Positions 10,459 through 23,261 of a stretch of DNA of 64,000 bases are shown here, piece by piece. The position numbers were made by a program, and so were the translations under genes. The first letter of the stretch is position 1. Each line of letters opens with the position of its first letter. Source of the DNA: Antedon bifida (taxonomy: Eukaryota; Echinodermata; Crinoidea; Comatulida; Antedonidae); the NCBI GenBank assembly GCA_963402885.1, contig OY727099.1:19301001-19365000 (forward strand). The letters run 5' to 3'. Under the pieces are notes generated by a model. That model did not search any database, had not been told where the DNA came from, and saw only the letters and a list, made by a program, of their open reading frames with translations.

Positions 10459-12031
10459 TGGCCAATTTACACAGACGAGCGTTAACGGTAAGCGGAAAAT
10501 CGTGTAGCTTGTCCAACGTGGTAGAATCTGTATCTAAAGGCCAATAGTCGGTAGTACATGATTTTTGGCTTATATTTATTGGTTTGACCATACTCCTTTA
10601 GCTGTAACTCAACTCGCCATAGGCAATGGCGTTGACAACGACAATCAAAGATTAAAGCGCTCATGGCGTTCCATACAAATGACGATATTAAACTGGCGGC
10701 CGCTTTGGTTGGCGGCCGCTTCGACCATACTCCCGTACGACGAGGCCCAATGAAACGTCTTAACTCGTCGGTACTGTGTCTGAGTTGAATTTTAAATTTT
10801 CTCCTGACGAGACGAATCGTCTGGCCTCGTCATACGACGCTGTCTGAGTTAGCCTTTACGGAACCTGAGCGGAAACCGCCCGTCCGCTCCGCGTTATGTG
10901 TCACTTCATATGAATCTCTTGGTGCAAATTTTGCAACCAAACAGTGATTTTTAATATGTACCTATTGAGCTGTTTATCTACTTATAAGTTCATACCAAGT
11001 TCATGCAACCCAAGTCTTGTCATCGTCCATTATATAGGGGGGTCAACCATTATGACTACAACTAATTTCCACGATTATTGATTACATTTTTTAACCAAAG
11101 AAATTAAAATGACATAAACTAGTATAGTATGAACATTTCCAGAGTTTGTAATAATTACCATCTATTCATTAAACAAAACAGGTCACAGAACGATAAACAT
11201 AACCATTACCCGAGTGAAAAATGGTAGATCCCAGCTCGCTATCATTAAAACATAGGTGTCTTAATTTGGCAATTGTGAATATAAAACACGACATATAGAA
11301 CTAAATAACACCTAACAATTGTTCCTTATATATCAAACATTAGAATGATATAAAAATTAAAATGCTACTTACAATTATATAATGAAAAAATTAACCCCAA
11401 ACTTAGCCACAATCCAACGGTCTGTCAAGTGAAGGCTTGATAACACAGGCAAACCCTATTTGAATTTTGCCGCCTTTTTTAGGATTTTTTAGATTTTTTC
11501 AAAATAGATTTTGCTATTTTGACACAGTCTATTTTAAGCCAATGCTCATAAGAAAAGTATGTAAGGAATCTATGAATATTCAGCTTTCTTTTAAGAAACT
11601 ATCCAAAATGATTGATGACCTACAAGTGATCTTAAATTGCAAATAAAACACTGTGGTGCTTTAGAAAATAGGTAAAAAATTGACCTCACACTGTCAGCGG
11701 GCAATGGATGAAGAGTTTTAAAACGTAAAATGACACATACTTTTTGTAACTTTACAATTTCAAACATATATCATAATGTTCAGTATTGTCTACAGTTTAT
11801 TTGGAGCTACTATCCAAAAAAATCCGATTTATAATAGCCGAGATATTTAGGTGGGAACATGAAAATCAAATGTTTTGTAGAATATCACGATGCGAAATCA
11901 GTGGTATTCATGTCCCAGTGGAGTCTGTTGAGGCAATTTAGCTATTTCGTTGCTCAAGAGATTCATATAGAATGCTCATAATGAATAATAGATTCTATTG
12001 TTATTATCGTTACCGCTTGTGTAAATTGGCC
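10459..12031. mobile_element. TTAA-flanked terminal-inverted-repeat element (GGCCAATTTACACA family)
   Basis: TTAA at 10455-10458 is followed by TGGCCAATTTACACA, and TGTGTAAATTGGCC is followed by TTAA at 12032-12035. The 1573-bp interval has no transposase frame. Its left third is rich in CpG with nested inverted repeats (GACGAGGCC motifs), possibly a second element inside. The ends are 14-bp matches, so the pairing could be accidental but is unlikely to be. Confidence 0.6.
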
Positions 12032-12035
12032 TTAA

Positions 12036-15000
12036 CTCGGTCTAAGTGTACGCTAAACTCTAGTGCGTGTGAATCTGTTACTCTTTTATTATATGTTGAT
12101 AATCGTGTAGGTCGTCGATAATAATCTGATGGTCTGATATTAATTTTTATAATTGACAAGTTTAATTACACAGTTACAAGTAGGTCTACTATATGAACTA
12201 TTTGACAAACAACTTAAACAAAAACGTCATTTCCATAGAAAATTCCGCATGGGAATACGACCTGAAATGTGATCGGTGTTGTTTGCAAATACGTAACATG
12301 CGATCGCGGAAAGTTAACTAATTATTCGATATTATTAGACAGATAAGCAGGCACTCACAACATTACACCTAATTCTATTTCATGTAACATGGTTAATTCT
12401 ACTCGTTCTGGTTTTGTTTGTTGGGGCCTTTTTTACTCAATTAAGTTGATATATCACAACTATGGAAAGCCAAATCCGCCAAAAATACATAATACATACC
12501 ATCCACCAATAATTCATTCGTACAAAATTCAAACCATGCAGTTCAATGAAAACTTAAAACATTCACCTAATATCTATACTATCAAATACAATGTGTGATC
12601 TACCACTATCCTAAACGACAATACGCCAAACAAACTACCCATAACATTGTGCTCATAAGCAAAGACGATAATCTGCATATATTAAGATTGTATCGTGTTT
12701 TTAAAAAACAAGTATTTATACAATTAGTATAATTAATGATTGAATAATAGTTATTAATTTGTTTGAATTATGTGGGTTTAGGTGGTGACTTATAATAAAT
12801 GCAATTTAGACGTTAGGCATTAGAACGAATGTTGATTAATGTGTGTTTTGGTGTTTTCGTTGAGTCTGTGATTGACATTCCCGTGTCAGGCAGTGCGTTG
12901 TAAGTCTTTCCATACAATACAAAGAACCTCTCCTTTTGAACACAATATTAGAGACTTTCGCATGAAACGAATTAAGGACAATGTATTGAGGGGCAGCAAA
13001 AGTAAGTTAAATCTATACACGATATTGCCCCAATCGTGTTACGAATGTTTTCGTGTTATTAGCAACTGATTATTTTAAAACTATAAGAAAATTCCATGCG
13101 AGAATGTATTGCAGTTATAGCGCCATCATAATTACTTTTGAGGTGTTTTCAATGTAACGTTGGCCTATATCAATTAATGTATATAATATATTTGTATTCA
13201 TGTTTTGGTTCACTAATGTTTGAAACTGTCAATGAAGATTGTAACCTGTCACCTAATGTGTTTATATGGTGTTAGCATGAATTGTCACGAAGTTATAGGC
13301 TTAGCAGCGGTTTAAAAAGCCATTACGTAGCCTAAGTCTATCTGTGTGTGGCCACCATGGCTGACATACGTAATCAGAAATTAAGCAAAACTTTAATTTG
13401 GATCCAAAAAGATTAAACGACGTATGTACGGATGAGAGTTCTGTTCCGGGTTTCGTAAACCAACGCAAAAACGTAGACGTACGTATCGACTCAGTGCCGG
13501 CGTAAGAACATGACTTTGCGTTATATAATGGGGGGACGCATTGTGGTAGAAGTTTTCTTCTTTGCGTATGTCGCAACAACGATGAGTCAACTTCTCATAA
13601 GAGGGGGTTGCGAAATTGATAGAAGAGTATTTTTTACGTTGCGTCGTGACGTGTTTTTTCACGCTGCTGCTCTAGCCCGCTACGTTCCATGAGGACTACT
13701 CATTCAGAAGCTAAAGCAAGTAGCAGTTATAGTATCTAAGGCCGACAGTTTTGCGACTTGGTAAACTCGACTATAATTTATAGATCCCAGCTGCTGGACC
13801 CAAAAAACGTCTGGGAAAAGAGAGAATGCACGTTGTCTCTAGAGGGTATCCAGTTGCATGCCTAGAGGCTGAGGTCACACACACAGCACATTGAAGTTCA
13901 AAATTGACAATTTTTAAATGGGCATGTGATTCATAATTAAAGAACTATCTTTGATTTGTATTTATTTTTGCGATTAAAGGACATCTTTTTAATAATTAAT
14001 CATAAATATATCTGAAGAAAGAACAATGATTAATTTTAAAATGTCGAGCAGCGTTTTTTGTAACAAATATTTCTTGTTTAGTATGAACCAAGCTTAAGCA
14101 ATAAATATTACCTCTTGCAAACTCATCTAAATCGTGTAGTAGGCCTACTGTAATTTGTGGTGAGGTAGATAATTCATGTTTTCTACACATCGTCTTCCTC
14201 CGCGTACGAACAATCCAACAATGGCACGAACTGTCGTGGGGTACAAACTCGACACTGTCATTTGGTTATAAACTCTGTATAGTTTGTCCGAATCGGCGTG
14301 TCATCCCTGCACAATTATGGAGGCTGTCAGAGCTCCCGTCGTTCTGCCCATTAGATAATCTGTCAGTTAAATTCCATTTAATAATGTATTTATTATGTCT
14401 TTACAGCGCTACACACAAATGGCAAATATGCGAATGAAATATGAGAAAAAAAAAGTAAGTATAAATATTTGATTCTAAGTCTGTATCTTGTTTTGCTATG
14501 CTTGGTTTATAGCAAACGTTTATGGATCGAGTCTCGATAGCAATAGATATTATCGTAGATACTTCGTTATATAACCTCCTTATAATGTTCCATTATGATA
14601 TATAATCACATTTATAGCCTATGATCCCACTCTAAGAATGCCTCGATAACGAGATAATATACTGAAACTATATTTTGTTTTTCATTATTTTTCATAAACC
14701 ATTCGGATTGTAATTCAGAAGCTGTTTTAATGAGAAACAGTCATGAAAAGCTGAGCTGTATTAAAATAGCGAATCTTAAAATGAAATTTAAGTTATATTT
14801 TTGGTTTTCAATCAGCTTATTTAGATTGGAGGCTCTTCAGTGGATACCATTGTCTCATCACCAAGTGAAGAATGAAAACTAATTAATTTTTTTTCTCGTT
14901 GTATGTCAGTATCATACAATTACGCCTGCCAGGTTTGTAAGTACCATATATTTTTACTTTATTTTAATTTTATTGGCGTTCATAGCATTCAAATCTACCC

Positions 15001-15475
15001 AAATGAACTCGGTGGTCTACATGATGGGCGCTAGGCTAGCTAGTAGGCCTAATCTGGAGGATGGATTCTAGCCCACTCATTAATCAAGCTTTTTGATGCA
15101 TTTGGCAATATCTAATATTTAGGTTTTATTGTCTATTATAACATAACCTGTGAGTTGTGTAGGCCTACTAACCGGCATTTACACCTTAACAATAGCTGGT
15201 AGGTTAAACGGAATGCAACCTTATTGTGAATGAATGAACCAATCAATCAATCAATCGGCAATCAATTAATTTATCAGAATAGCAAGTCGCCCAACCATAT
15301 AATCGATAAATCCCTAAGCAATCAATCAATATCAAATAATATATAATCAATCAACAAATTCCTTCATCTATACTTTGGAGAAACTACCGTAATTCTTCCG
15401 ACAGCATGAGAGCTCACTCAACCTACCGCAGTCGCATCCCACTAGTAACCAATCAAAAACAAGCTAGGTATTTCT
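12036..15475. other. Intergenic, no gene recognised
   Basis: Several 60-90 codon open frames overlap one another on both strands near 13.3-13.7 kb, with no family resemblance. One 48-bp interval at 14407-14454 is bracketed by TCTTTACAG and GTAAGT and is open in frame (MANMRMKYEKKK), so it could be a microexon of an unseen transcript. CAAT-type microsatellite sequence lies at about 15238-15350. Confidence 0.45.
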
Positions 15476-15479
15476 AAGA

Positions 15480-15487
15480 TGACGTCA
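15480..15487. promoter_or_regulatory. CRE palindrome TGACGTCA in a candidate promoter
   Basis: A perfect cAMP-response element core lies about 45 bp upstream of the candidate first exon at about 15525-15740, followed by AT-rich sequence (CAATAAATAC). The same octamer also occurs elsewhere in the window without genes, so the site alone proves nothing. Confidence 0.3.
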
Positions 15488-15524
15488 GCTGCTACCGGTG
15501 ACAATACAATAAATACTTAGTCGT

Positions 15525-15740
15525 TAATGATGTTGAGGAATCGAATAGTAAAAACAGCAGGAGTGAGCGCGCCACTTGTATGTGAGACGGTGTGTTGTTC
15601 GTTCGTCAAATTGCTTCTTGTGTTTTCCTTGATTGATAACAAATTGAAAGAACTTAGAATTGGAATTCAGTCGAACTGGTAGAAATAACTTCAGCTGAAA
15701 ATATTGTCTTAAGTTTGGAGATTCTTAAATACATTTCACT
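15525..15740 (+). other. Candidate 5' leader exon of the receptor gene
   Basis: The interval is less AT-rich than its surroundings and ends in a strong donor, CACT|GTAAGT at 15741. It holds a 51-codon open frame (15527-15682, MMLRNRIVKTAGV onward) that would be an upstream ORF. The receptor exon at 28849 needs such a leader upstream, and this is the best-looking donor I noticed; the implied intron is 13.1 kb. This is an inference without transcript evidence. Confidence 0.25.
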
Positions 15741-16919
15741 GTAAGTACTATATAGGTCTAGTTACCTTTATCTTGTTGTGTTAAAAAAAACTTCCAGAGT
15801 TAAAAGTTGAAAAACGACTGAACATTTTGAAGAATAGTAAGTCAAAGAGCGGAATCATTAGTGATATAATAAAAATGTTAAACTAAGTCAATTAGATCAA
15901 AATGGTAAATCGTACATTTTAACAAAATTATTCAATTTTAATATATCAATTGACTTTTTATACATATTATTATTTTAATTCAATTATTTTCAGGATTGTA
16001 TTTAATAGCTTAGGTGACATTCTGATAACAAACATAGCATCTTCATAAAGTTTTATTACAAAACGTTGGGAGTGTAGTTTTGTACACAGAAAAACGGGTA
16101 TGGAAAAGAATAGCTATATACACCACCTAATATTTCTTTGTTAAAGCCTTCTCTTTCGGTTCAATACTAGGGTCACTGATACTGAAAAGTTAATGTAACT
16201 ATTTATGACAATGTAACCTTTGTATAGGCCTATATTTGTTTATCATGGCCAAAACAGTATCACAACTAATCCTAAAACGAGAATTTTAAAAATTGTATGA
16301 AATAGTGTTCCGTTTACGGGAAAGCGTCCCACGAGGTGTGTCCCAAAAGAAGGAGTTTTAATGTATTTCACAAAAATGTATAATAAGAATGTTTTACTAT
16401 AATTAGGACTGTAACCGATTGTACGCACCCAATTCACATTGTGATTTTATACATCTTTTCTTCTATGTATCCATTTGTATTACCGTATCAACGGTATTTT
16501 ATATATACACATTGTGTATGCATTGCCTCATTATTTGAATAAGAATAACCATTGATTGCTGAGTACATGTTTCAGCAGTTGGTTCAACACATGTATTTAT
16601 TGTTGAGTAATTCTACAAGCACTATTGTAATTAAATTGATCAATGGTATTCTTGTTAGGTTATGCAAAGACAGTGTTCAAAGTAAACACATTACATTTAA
16701 TTAAATGATGGCAGATCACGATCGTATAATGTTTATCTTTCTCGCAACACGAACTTGTGTGCAGATTAAAATAATATAAGAGCGCCTACTGAATGACTTA
16801 GGAAAACAATACAGAAGTGCTGGTCGAAAATGTAGCTTGACAAATTTAGTATATCAATTATTATATAATAGAATTCCGCCATTAAGGATGTACTTCTCGT
16901 GGAATGAATGAGCGGGAAA

Positions 16920-17221
16920 CGATTTTTTTTCCGTACATAAGTTGGGGACCCTTTATGTGAAAGATAGCCCAACTACATCCTAAATATAACTAAACCTAAC
17001 CCTCTAAATAATCTCTCTCTCACTATAAAGTAAAAAGAAGTTGCACATGGGATATAATCCACTTGACCACACAGACGGCTCGACAAGATGCGTTTGCATT
17101 AGGGAATTGTAGTTCAATTCTTACGTCAACCCTTATGGATATCACTAATGAATGTTCATGTTTATTTTGTGACGTTTTATGAGGGGTCCCCAACTTATGT
17201 AGTACGAAAAGAAATATCGCG
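16920..17221 (-). mobile_element. MITE with TACATAAGTTGGGGACC ends, copy 1 (internally deleted)
   Basis: The ends CGATTTTTTTTCCGTACAT and GTACGAAAAGAAATATCG form terminal inverted repeats continuing into AAGTTGGGGACC. The element is homologous to 45224-45546 in inverse orientation. Compared with that copy it has lost the middle of the tRNA-like segment, keeping only its two edges (17042-17100). Confidence 0.75.
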
Positions 17222-17462
17222 AGCGGGTATCCTTATTGATGAGATACTTCGTTGGGTTCCAAATGTGTCCCCACTGTATTGGAAAATATCACGTACGTAT
17301 AATAGTAATACTGAATAGAATAAACAGAGTAAACAAATAAAAACATGAAACAATTGCCCATTGTCCTTTGTGAATAAATGAATACTTCGCTTTTAAAGGG
17401 TGGGTTGTTAACCCATAGATAATATCTCTATGTTACCACGTAACGAAAAGAAAATGTGGTAT

Positions 17463-17625
17463 ATATAATATTTTTATTTTATTTTAATTATTTTATTTAT
17501 TCAATTTCTGCCATATACATTACAAAGAAAACAAAACAATTATAAAAGGGGGTAAGGAAAGACCAAACAGGTGCTAAACACCTATGCTAGTTGGTCACCT
17601 TGCTATTATATAATAAACAGTATGT
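17463..17625 (-). mobile_element. Retroposon 3' end (LINE-type tail)
   Basis: On the minus strand the sequence ends TTGTAATGTATATGGCAG, then AATTGAATAAATAAAATAATTAAAATA. This layout, a conserved 3' untranslated segment followed by an A-rich simple repeat tail, is typical of 5'-truncated non-LTR retrotransposons. No coding part remains. Confidence 0.45.
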
Positions 17626-18155
17626 TTTCATATTATTTTCGTACGGCAGAAACTTCGGGACCCAACAAAGTTCCCCTTGCAATAGAGATTGAGTGTTCAA
17701 ATATATACTTCCCTTCGTTTATAGTGTCCCCTCCTAAAGGAGTATGCTGAATTCACGCGAATCGAACGTTTATGAGCTCTGATTGGCTGCATATTTTTTG
17801 ATCGGGTTTGGTGAAATCTGTCCATTATAGAGTTTTATGTTGTCCGCAATAGGAGCTTTCCATTATAAAGGCTGTCCATCATAAGGGCTTTAGACAACGC
17901 TTTCGATTTGTGGAAACAAATTCGCCTAGCCCAGTGGAACATACGCCATACGTTTGGCTAATTACTCCATTGTTTAATGAGACCATGCAGTTTGTTGCAA
18001 TTTTCTTTTTACTGAGCCATTTATCAGATGAACTTCGTTAATAATTTAATAGTATTTGCAAATCAGTAATGCCCCTTTAAGTACAAAACCATTAAGTAAT
18101 CACCCACCTTGCTAATTAGTGTTTAAATACACCAAGGTTATCAACAAAAGATTTA

Positions 18156-18304
18156 TCTGTGGCTGCGACACGATCAGTTCCACGCCCCTAAACTTGTTGA
18201 CTGAATTTCGATTTTGGCTTGGCTTCCTCAATTGTTTGGTTATCCCGCGTCACGGAGAATATATTCATAGTACAGTATATTGTTGGTATTGTCGCAGCCA
18301 GACA
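18156..18304. mobile_element. TA-flanked MITE (TGGCTGCGACA family), copy 1
   Basis: TA is followed by TCTGTGGCTGCGACA, and TGTCGCAGCCAGACA is followed by TA, forming imperfect terminal inverted repeats around 149 bp. A second copy is at 47269-47368. TA duplication suggests a Tc1/mariner-like mobiliser. Confidence 0.75.
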
Positions 18305-18790
18305 TAATGTTTATATAGCCGATTGACAATATTTATACAGTATATTATAAAGCCAATTTTTGTAGGTAGGCCTATACTACAAAATGAAAAAAAAATCGGG
18401 ATACCTGTACATATTAAAATGGTTCGAATAAGTACACATTGATAATAATTGCTTATTACAAGCAAACAGTGAGTGCTAAACTGAACATACAATACCGATT
18501 ATAGAACCATTTCCATTATGTTTTTATCAAATAACCAAAGTGTAAATGCTGTCTTAGACTCCATTAGCCTGGTGTTTTAGACGTATAATTTAACGTTTAA
18601 ACACTAATACAGTCATTTAAGTTTTGTTTCTGTTGCAACGATACAATAAAGTAGACATTTTACGTAACAATAAGAATTACTGTATTGCTTTCCAAAAGTG
18701 AACTGGCTTATAGACCTTTTGTAAAAGACGAACCATTGGTTGTAAAGGAATAATTCTAGTTCTAGTTCGTCATTTAAAAAAAACAATGTT

Positions 18791-19322
18791 CGTCTTTTAC
18801 AAACCACGGTGTCTTTTCCTAACCAGTCTGTCTTTTACAAACCACGGTGTCTTTTCCTAACCAGTCTGTCTTTTACAAACCACGGTGTCTTTTCCTAACC
18901 AGTCTGTCTTTTACAAACCACGGTGTCTTTTTCTAACCAGTCTGTCTTTTACAAACCATGGTGTATTTTCCTAACCAGTCTGTCTTTTACAAACCACGGT
19001 GTCTTTTCCTAACCAGTCTGTCTTTTACAAACCACGGTGTCTTTTCCTAACCAGTCTGTCTTTTACAAACCACGGTGTCTTTTCCTAACCAGTCTGTCTT
19101 TTACAAACCACGGTGTCTTTTCCTAACCAGTCTGTCTTTTACAAACCACGGTGTCTTTTCCTAACCAGTCTGTCTTTAACAAACCACTGTGTCTTTTCCT
19201 AACCAGTCTGTCTTTTACAAACCACGGTGTCTTTTCCTAACCAGTCTGTCTTTTACAAACCACGGTGTCTTTTCCTAACCAGTCTGTCTTTTACAAACCA
19301 CGGTGTCTTTTCCTAACCAGTC
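18791..19322 (+). repeat. 38-bp tandem repeat array, homogeneous part (14 units)
   Basis: Fourteen nearly identical 38-bp units are present, each with TTTTACAAACCACGG, then TGTCTTTTCCTAACCAG. Sequence identity is very high, with single-base differences in a few units. This implies recent expansion or gene conversion. There is no coding function; open frames here are by-products of the period. Confidence 0.95.
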
Positions 19323-19420
19323 TTTTTTTTTTCATTTCATTTCACATTTATTCAATTAATGAAAACTTATAATAATAAGTTGATTAATGATAAGTTGAAT
19401 AATGATTTCATTAATTTTAA
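19323..19420 (-). mobile_element. AT-rich insertion splitting the 38-bp array
   Basis: A 98-bp AT-rich insert interrupts the array. Read on the minus strand it ends TTGAATAAATGTGAAATG, then a short repeat and A-run, like a small retroposon 3' end. Confidence 0.45.
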
Positions 19421-20065
19421 CAAACCACTGTGTCTTTTCCTAACCAGTCTTTCTTTTACAAACCACGGTGTCTTTTCCTAACCAGTCTGTCTTTTACAAG
19501 CCATGGTGTCTTTTCCTAACCAGTCTGTCTTTTACAAACCATGGTTCGTTTTTTCATTATAAACCATGGTTTGTCTTTTCTAACCAGTCTGTCTTTTACC
19601 AACCATGGTATTTCTTTTACAAATGGTTTGTCTCTTACTATCATGGTTTGTCTTTTCCTGACCAGTCTGTCCTTTACAAACCATGGTATGTCGTTTTATT
19701 GACAACCATGATTTGTCTTAGTTTGTCTATTTCTAACCAGCAGCCTATCTTTTACCAACCATGGTATTTCTTTACAAACCATGTTGCTCTTTTTATAAAC
19801 CATGGTTTGTCTCTAACTACCGTGGTTTGTCTGTTACAAACCATGGTTTGTCTTGGTTTGTCTTTTCCTAACCAGTCTTATACAAACCATGGTTCGTTTT
19901 TTACAAACCATGGTTCGTCCTTTTATTGTAAACCATGGTTTGTCTATTTCTAACCACATTACTCTTGTTATGAACCATGGTTTGTCAATTGGTTTGTCTT
20001 TCCTAACCAGTCTGTCTTTTACCAACCATGGTATGTCTTTTATAAACCATGGTGTTCTTGCAAAC
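19421..20065 (+). repeat. Diverged continuation of the 38-bp array with CCATGG dyads
   Basis: Degenerate units of the same array continue. Many carry AAACCATGGTTTGT, a near-perfect palindrome absent from most of the homogeneous units, which read ACCACGGTG instead. Overlapping open frames on both strands (for example 19468-19953) are shadows of the repeat. Confidence 0.85.
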
Positions 20066-20601
20066 AACCATTTGTGAGTGTGTATAACTGTTGTTATCAC
20101 AGTCTTTGCTCTCTTAAGACCTGTAGCAGAACGTCGGTTAAACACACTTTGCTCCTTGTAGACCGGGGTAACCTAATTGAAAGTATATGCCAATAATTGC
20201 GTCACAGGTACAACGTTTTGGAAGAGTATAAATTAGGGAACATGCCGCATTAAAAACAAAATTAAGAAACATATTCGTTTTGTGTACAACCATGGAGAAA
20301 CTGTATAAGTATATTAAAATATAATATTATCACGTCTCAATCTCGGGTTGAACCGAAAACATTTTTGAACCACATTCTTTAAGTGGTCAACAAAGTAGCT
20401 GAAAATACATTAGACATGTCAATCAGAGTGTAACGCTCAACTATATATTACTATCACCCGTAACTATTAACTAAAATCCCCGCTGGGTTTTCACTTGATG
20501 ACCTTTGCAATCTTTTTGCTTCAAGATGAACTATCTGTCTTTATAGATGTAAGACCTGAAATAATGATCATACATTGTATAATTCAAGATGATTAACTTA
20601 A

Positions 20602-20735
20602 GCTCTGTATACACTGCTGTATACAAACTATGTGACAACAAAATGTGATGTCCCATTTATGGACACGATGATGTCATATCACTACCATTATTTGGGCACA
20701 TCACACTTTACAAAAGGAAGTAGTTGATACAGTTG
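20602..20735. mobile_element. MITE of the GCTCTGTCTACAC family, degenerate copy
   Basis: TTAA (20598-20601) is followed by GCTCTGTATACAC and the family interior AATGTGATG, then GATGATGTCATATCACTACC and GGGCACATCACAC. The right inverted repeat is badly eroded, so the end coordinate is approximate. Confidence 0.65.
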
Positions 20736-20769
20736 CTGTCACCCCTCCTGTGAGACACGATTATTCAGT

Positions 20770-21057
20770 GGCAACCTTATCAAGTACCTATATACTTTTC
20801 CGTGAAATGGAGAAGAAATATAGGCCTATTCTTTAACACTACGGCCAACCTCTATTCATGAACAAAATGGACAACCCTATTAAGTGCGTGCCACTTCCTC
20901 TGAAATGAACAAGGAGTAATATGTTTTACGGCCAACTTCTATTCAAGGGAGACTTTATCGTGGAACAAACGAGCAATTTTGTTTAAACACCACGGCCAAT
21001 CCCATTAAGAAGACACTTTGCCAGGTCATGAAAGTATCTTCTTAATAGGGGCCAGTA
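20770..21057. repeat. Degenerate tandem repeat with ACGGCCAACCTCTATTCA motif
   Basis: Three diverged units (motif at about 20843, 20928 and 20992) carry ACGGCCAA(C/T)(C/T)TCTATTCA followed by GAAA(T/C)GAACAAG-like sequence. Related fragments are scattered at about 22.3, 43.8, 45.65, 55.97 and 56.6 kb. Confidence 0.55.
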
Positions 21058-21232
21058 GCCGTATTCATCATTCACACTTAGGCTAAGGGAAACGCTTACC
21101 ATTAAAATAAAAAAAATTCTCCTATCTAAGTGCATACAATTTAAGGGAAATACTTAAATAGTCATTGAGTTAAGTGAAATACTTAATATTTAAAGGAAAT
21201 ATCTGACTTAAGTATGAATGGTGAATACGGCC
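21058..21232. mobile_element. MITE with GGCCGTATTCA ends
   Basis: GCCGTATTCATCATTCACAC on the left pairs with TATGAATGGTGAATACGGCC on the right, an inverted repeat of about 25 bp with few mismatches. The 175-bp interior has repeated TTAAGTGAAATACTTAA-like sequence. It is non-coding. Confidence 0.75.
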
Positions 21233-22785
21233 ACAGGTTCTAATACTTTTTTAAAGTTAATATTTGTTAAAATTGCATAGGAAAGACCTCAAACAGCATT
21301 TATTTTAGGTACAGATAAATGGACTATAATTGCCCTAAGTAATATAATTCGTCGTGTATAATATGTCAATGTCTTAACATTAATGTATACTTATATAAGT
21401 TATAACCTCTGACATACTTTAGTACTATTTTATTACCCTACTGTACAAACATTAAAGATGCCTATACACTTAGTGCCGTTTAAAGCATTTTCTATACGCT
21501 AGGACGCAAGTAGAATTTCTCAGAATAGTAATACATTATTGTTTAAAATAATACTACAATTTTAGCAATACAATTATGTACAAATGGCCATTATTGTGTA
21601 ATTGACTGCACAGATTCAGATCACATATCTCATTTGATGCAACTTACCGATCCTATACTCTGTTTACTTGTAACAGCTAGTTGGAAATTGCTAGTTTTAT
21701 GTCCCAATAATATGAGTGACATTTTCAATAACATGAACCTACAAATTACTTGAAACATTTGCTTTTTACGTAATGACAACTTAAACTTCGTAGGCAACGC
21801 GGCATGCTGTAGGCTAAGCATCAATCATTACCGTGTGTTACGAAACGGAGACGAAGCGCCTGGCCCGATTATTTTCCATCGGTGTCACCTCTGGGTGACC
21901 GTACTTGTATTTATATAAATCACTTTCGATGTGTTACTGATTGATTATTGATGATATTCTTAAATCTATCAAATTTTAATTTCATTTTCAAGACTTACAT
22001 AATCTTGTTTTACAACATACATTAATATTTCATGTGAAAAGTAGGATTAGGTCATTTTTCCTGTCTGTCGGTATGACCCCACGATTTTGTTTATTGCTGA
22101 AACAGATCGCGTTATATAGTAATCTTTTTGTAATATTATTGCGGTGACGTCAGTAGAGTTAGGATAAGTGGTCGAAAATTCTCCTTCACATGGGGATCGG
22201 AATTACTTGACTAAGCCTAAATATGTACTTAATATGATGTACACGATAGCTAAATTACGTTTTCATTACCAACTCAGTAAAATAAACGAGTTTTGGACGA
22301 AGGGCCCCGCATGGGGACATTCCTATTAAAGGGACACTTTCAAAAAAACATTATACGGCTAACTCTTATTGCTGGGGAAACTTTATATGTGCCGAATATG
22401 TCCGCCTCCCCCATACCTATATGTTATATAGGTCTATCATCAATATAAATTATACGCATGGCTTCCAATAAGAACTAGTTCACATCGCATATGTTGTTTG
22501 TCGTCTGTCGACACATTACGTTCTCTAATCGTTGGGGGTAAGTAGCTACAAAACCTTCTTCACATAATGTTTACGATTATGCGGCTTAGGATGGAGTCTA
22601 GTCAGACACTAGAAAATGAGTACCAGCAGTTTAATCCGCAGCATTGCCTCTTAAAAGTACATAAGAACATAGTTTGTACTATTAAAGTATATTGCATAAA
22701 ACTGTTTATACTAATTTGTGCAATTTTCTTTATATGTATGTCTGTATTTTTTATTTTCCTGTGATGTTGTATCAACTGCGATGGC
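21233..22785. other. Gene-free stretch
   Basis: This is AT-rich sequence with fragments of the ACGGC-type degenerate repeat at about 22.30-22.39 kb and a CRE octamer TGACGTCA at 22145-22152. No gene was recognised. Confidence 0.45.
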
Positions 22786-22789
22786 ACTA

Positions 22790-23261
22790 CACTGTAAAAA
22801 TAGTGTTTAGATCTTAAACACCTATTTTGTACACACTTTTTCCACACGTTTAGCTTTTAAACACGAGATACATGTTTAGCGTGTTTAAAACCTAAACGGG
22901 TTTATAGCTACATGTTGTTTTTCCACTCGTTTAGCAGTCAGCATGTGACTATTATGTTCAGTCAACATGTTTAGGTGTACGTGTTTAGCGTTGCGTGCAT
23001 ATGATTTTATTGTGGCGGGAAAAAGCTCCACACATGAGCTCCAAACATGGCAAATTAAACACGTTTAAAACCTAAACGTGTCTTTATATGGCTCCACGTG
23101 TTTAACAATCAACACGTCACTGATGTGCTGAGTTGGATACAGACTACATGTTTAGAATGTATTTAGAAGCTAAACATGTTCATATCTAAACATGTTTAAG
23201 GCTAAACGTGTGGAGTGAGTACAAAATACATGTTTAAGATCTAATCACTATTTTTACAGTG
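22790..23261. mobile_element. MITE with CACTGTAAAAATAGTG ends, copy 1
   Basis: CACTGTAAAAATAGTG at 22790 and CACTATTTTTACAGTG ending at 23261 are terminal inverted repeats that continue into TTAGATCTTAAACA. The 472-bp interior is a series of facing TTTAAACACG and CGTGTTTAAA motifs, able to fold into a long hairpin. A second copy lies at about 38117-38615. Confidence 0.82.

Noticed and set aside
18791-19322. Regular 38-bp repeats resembling a CRISPR array
   Set aside because: There are no unique spacers; the whole 38-bp period is repeated, and the genome is eukaryotic. It is a minisatellite.
19468-20145. Open frames of 161, 74 and 103 codons with NHGSFF/KPWFV-like repeats
   Set aside because: They overlap on both strands and follow the tandem array period; they are by-products of the repeat.
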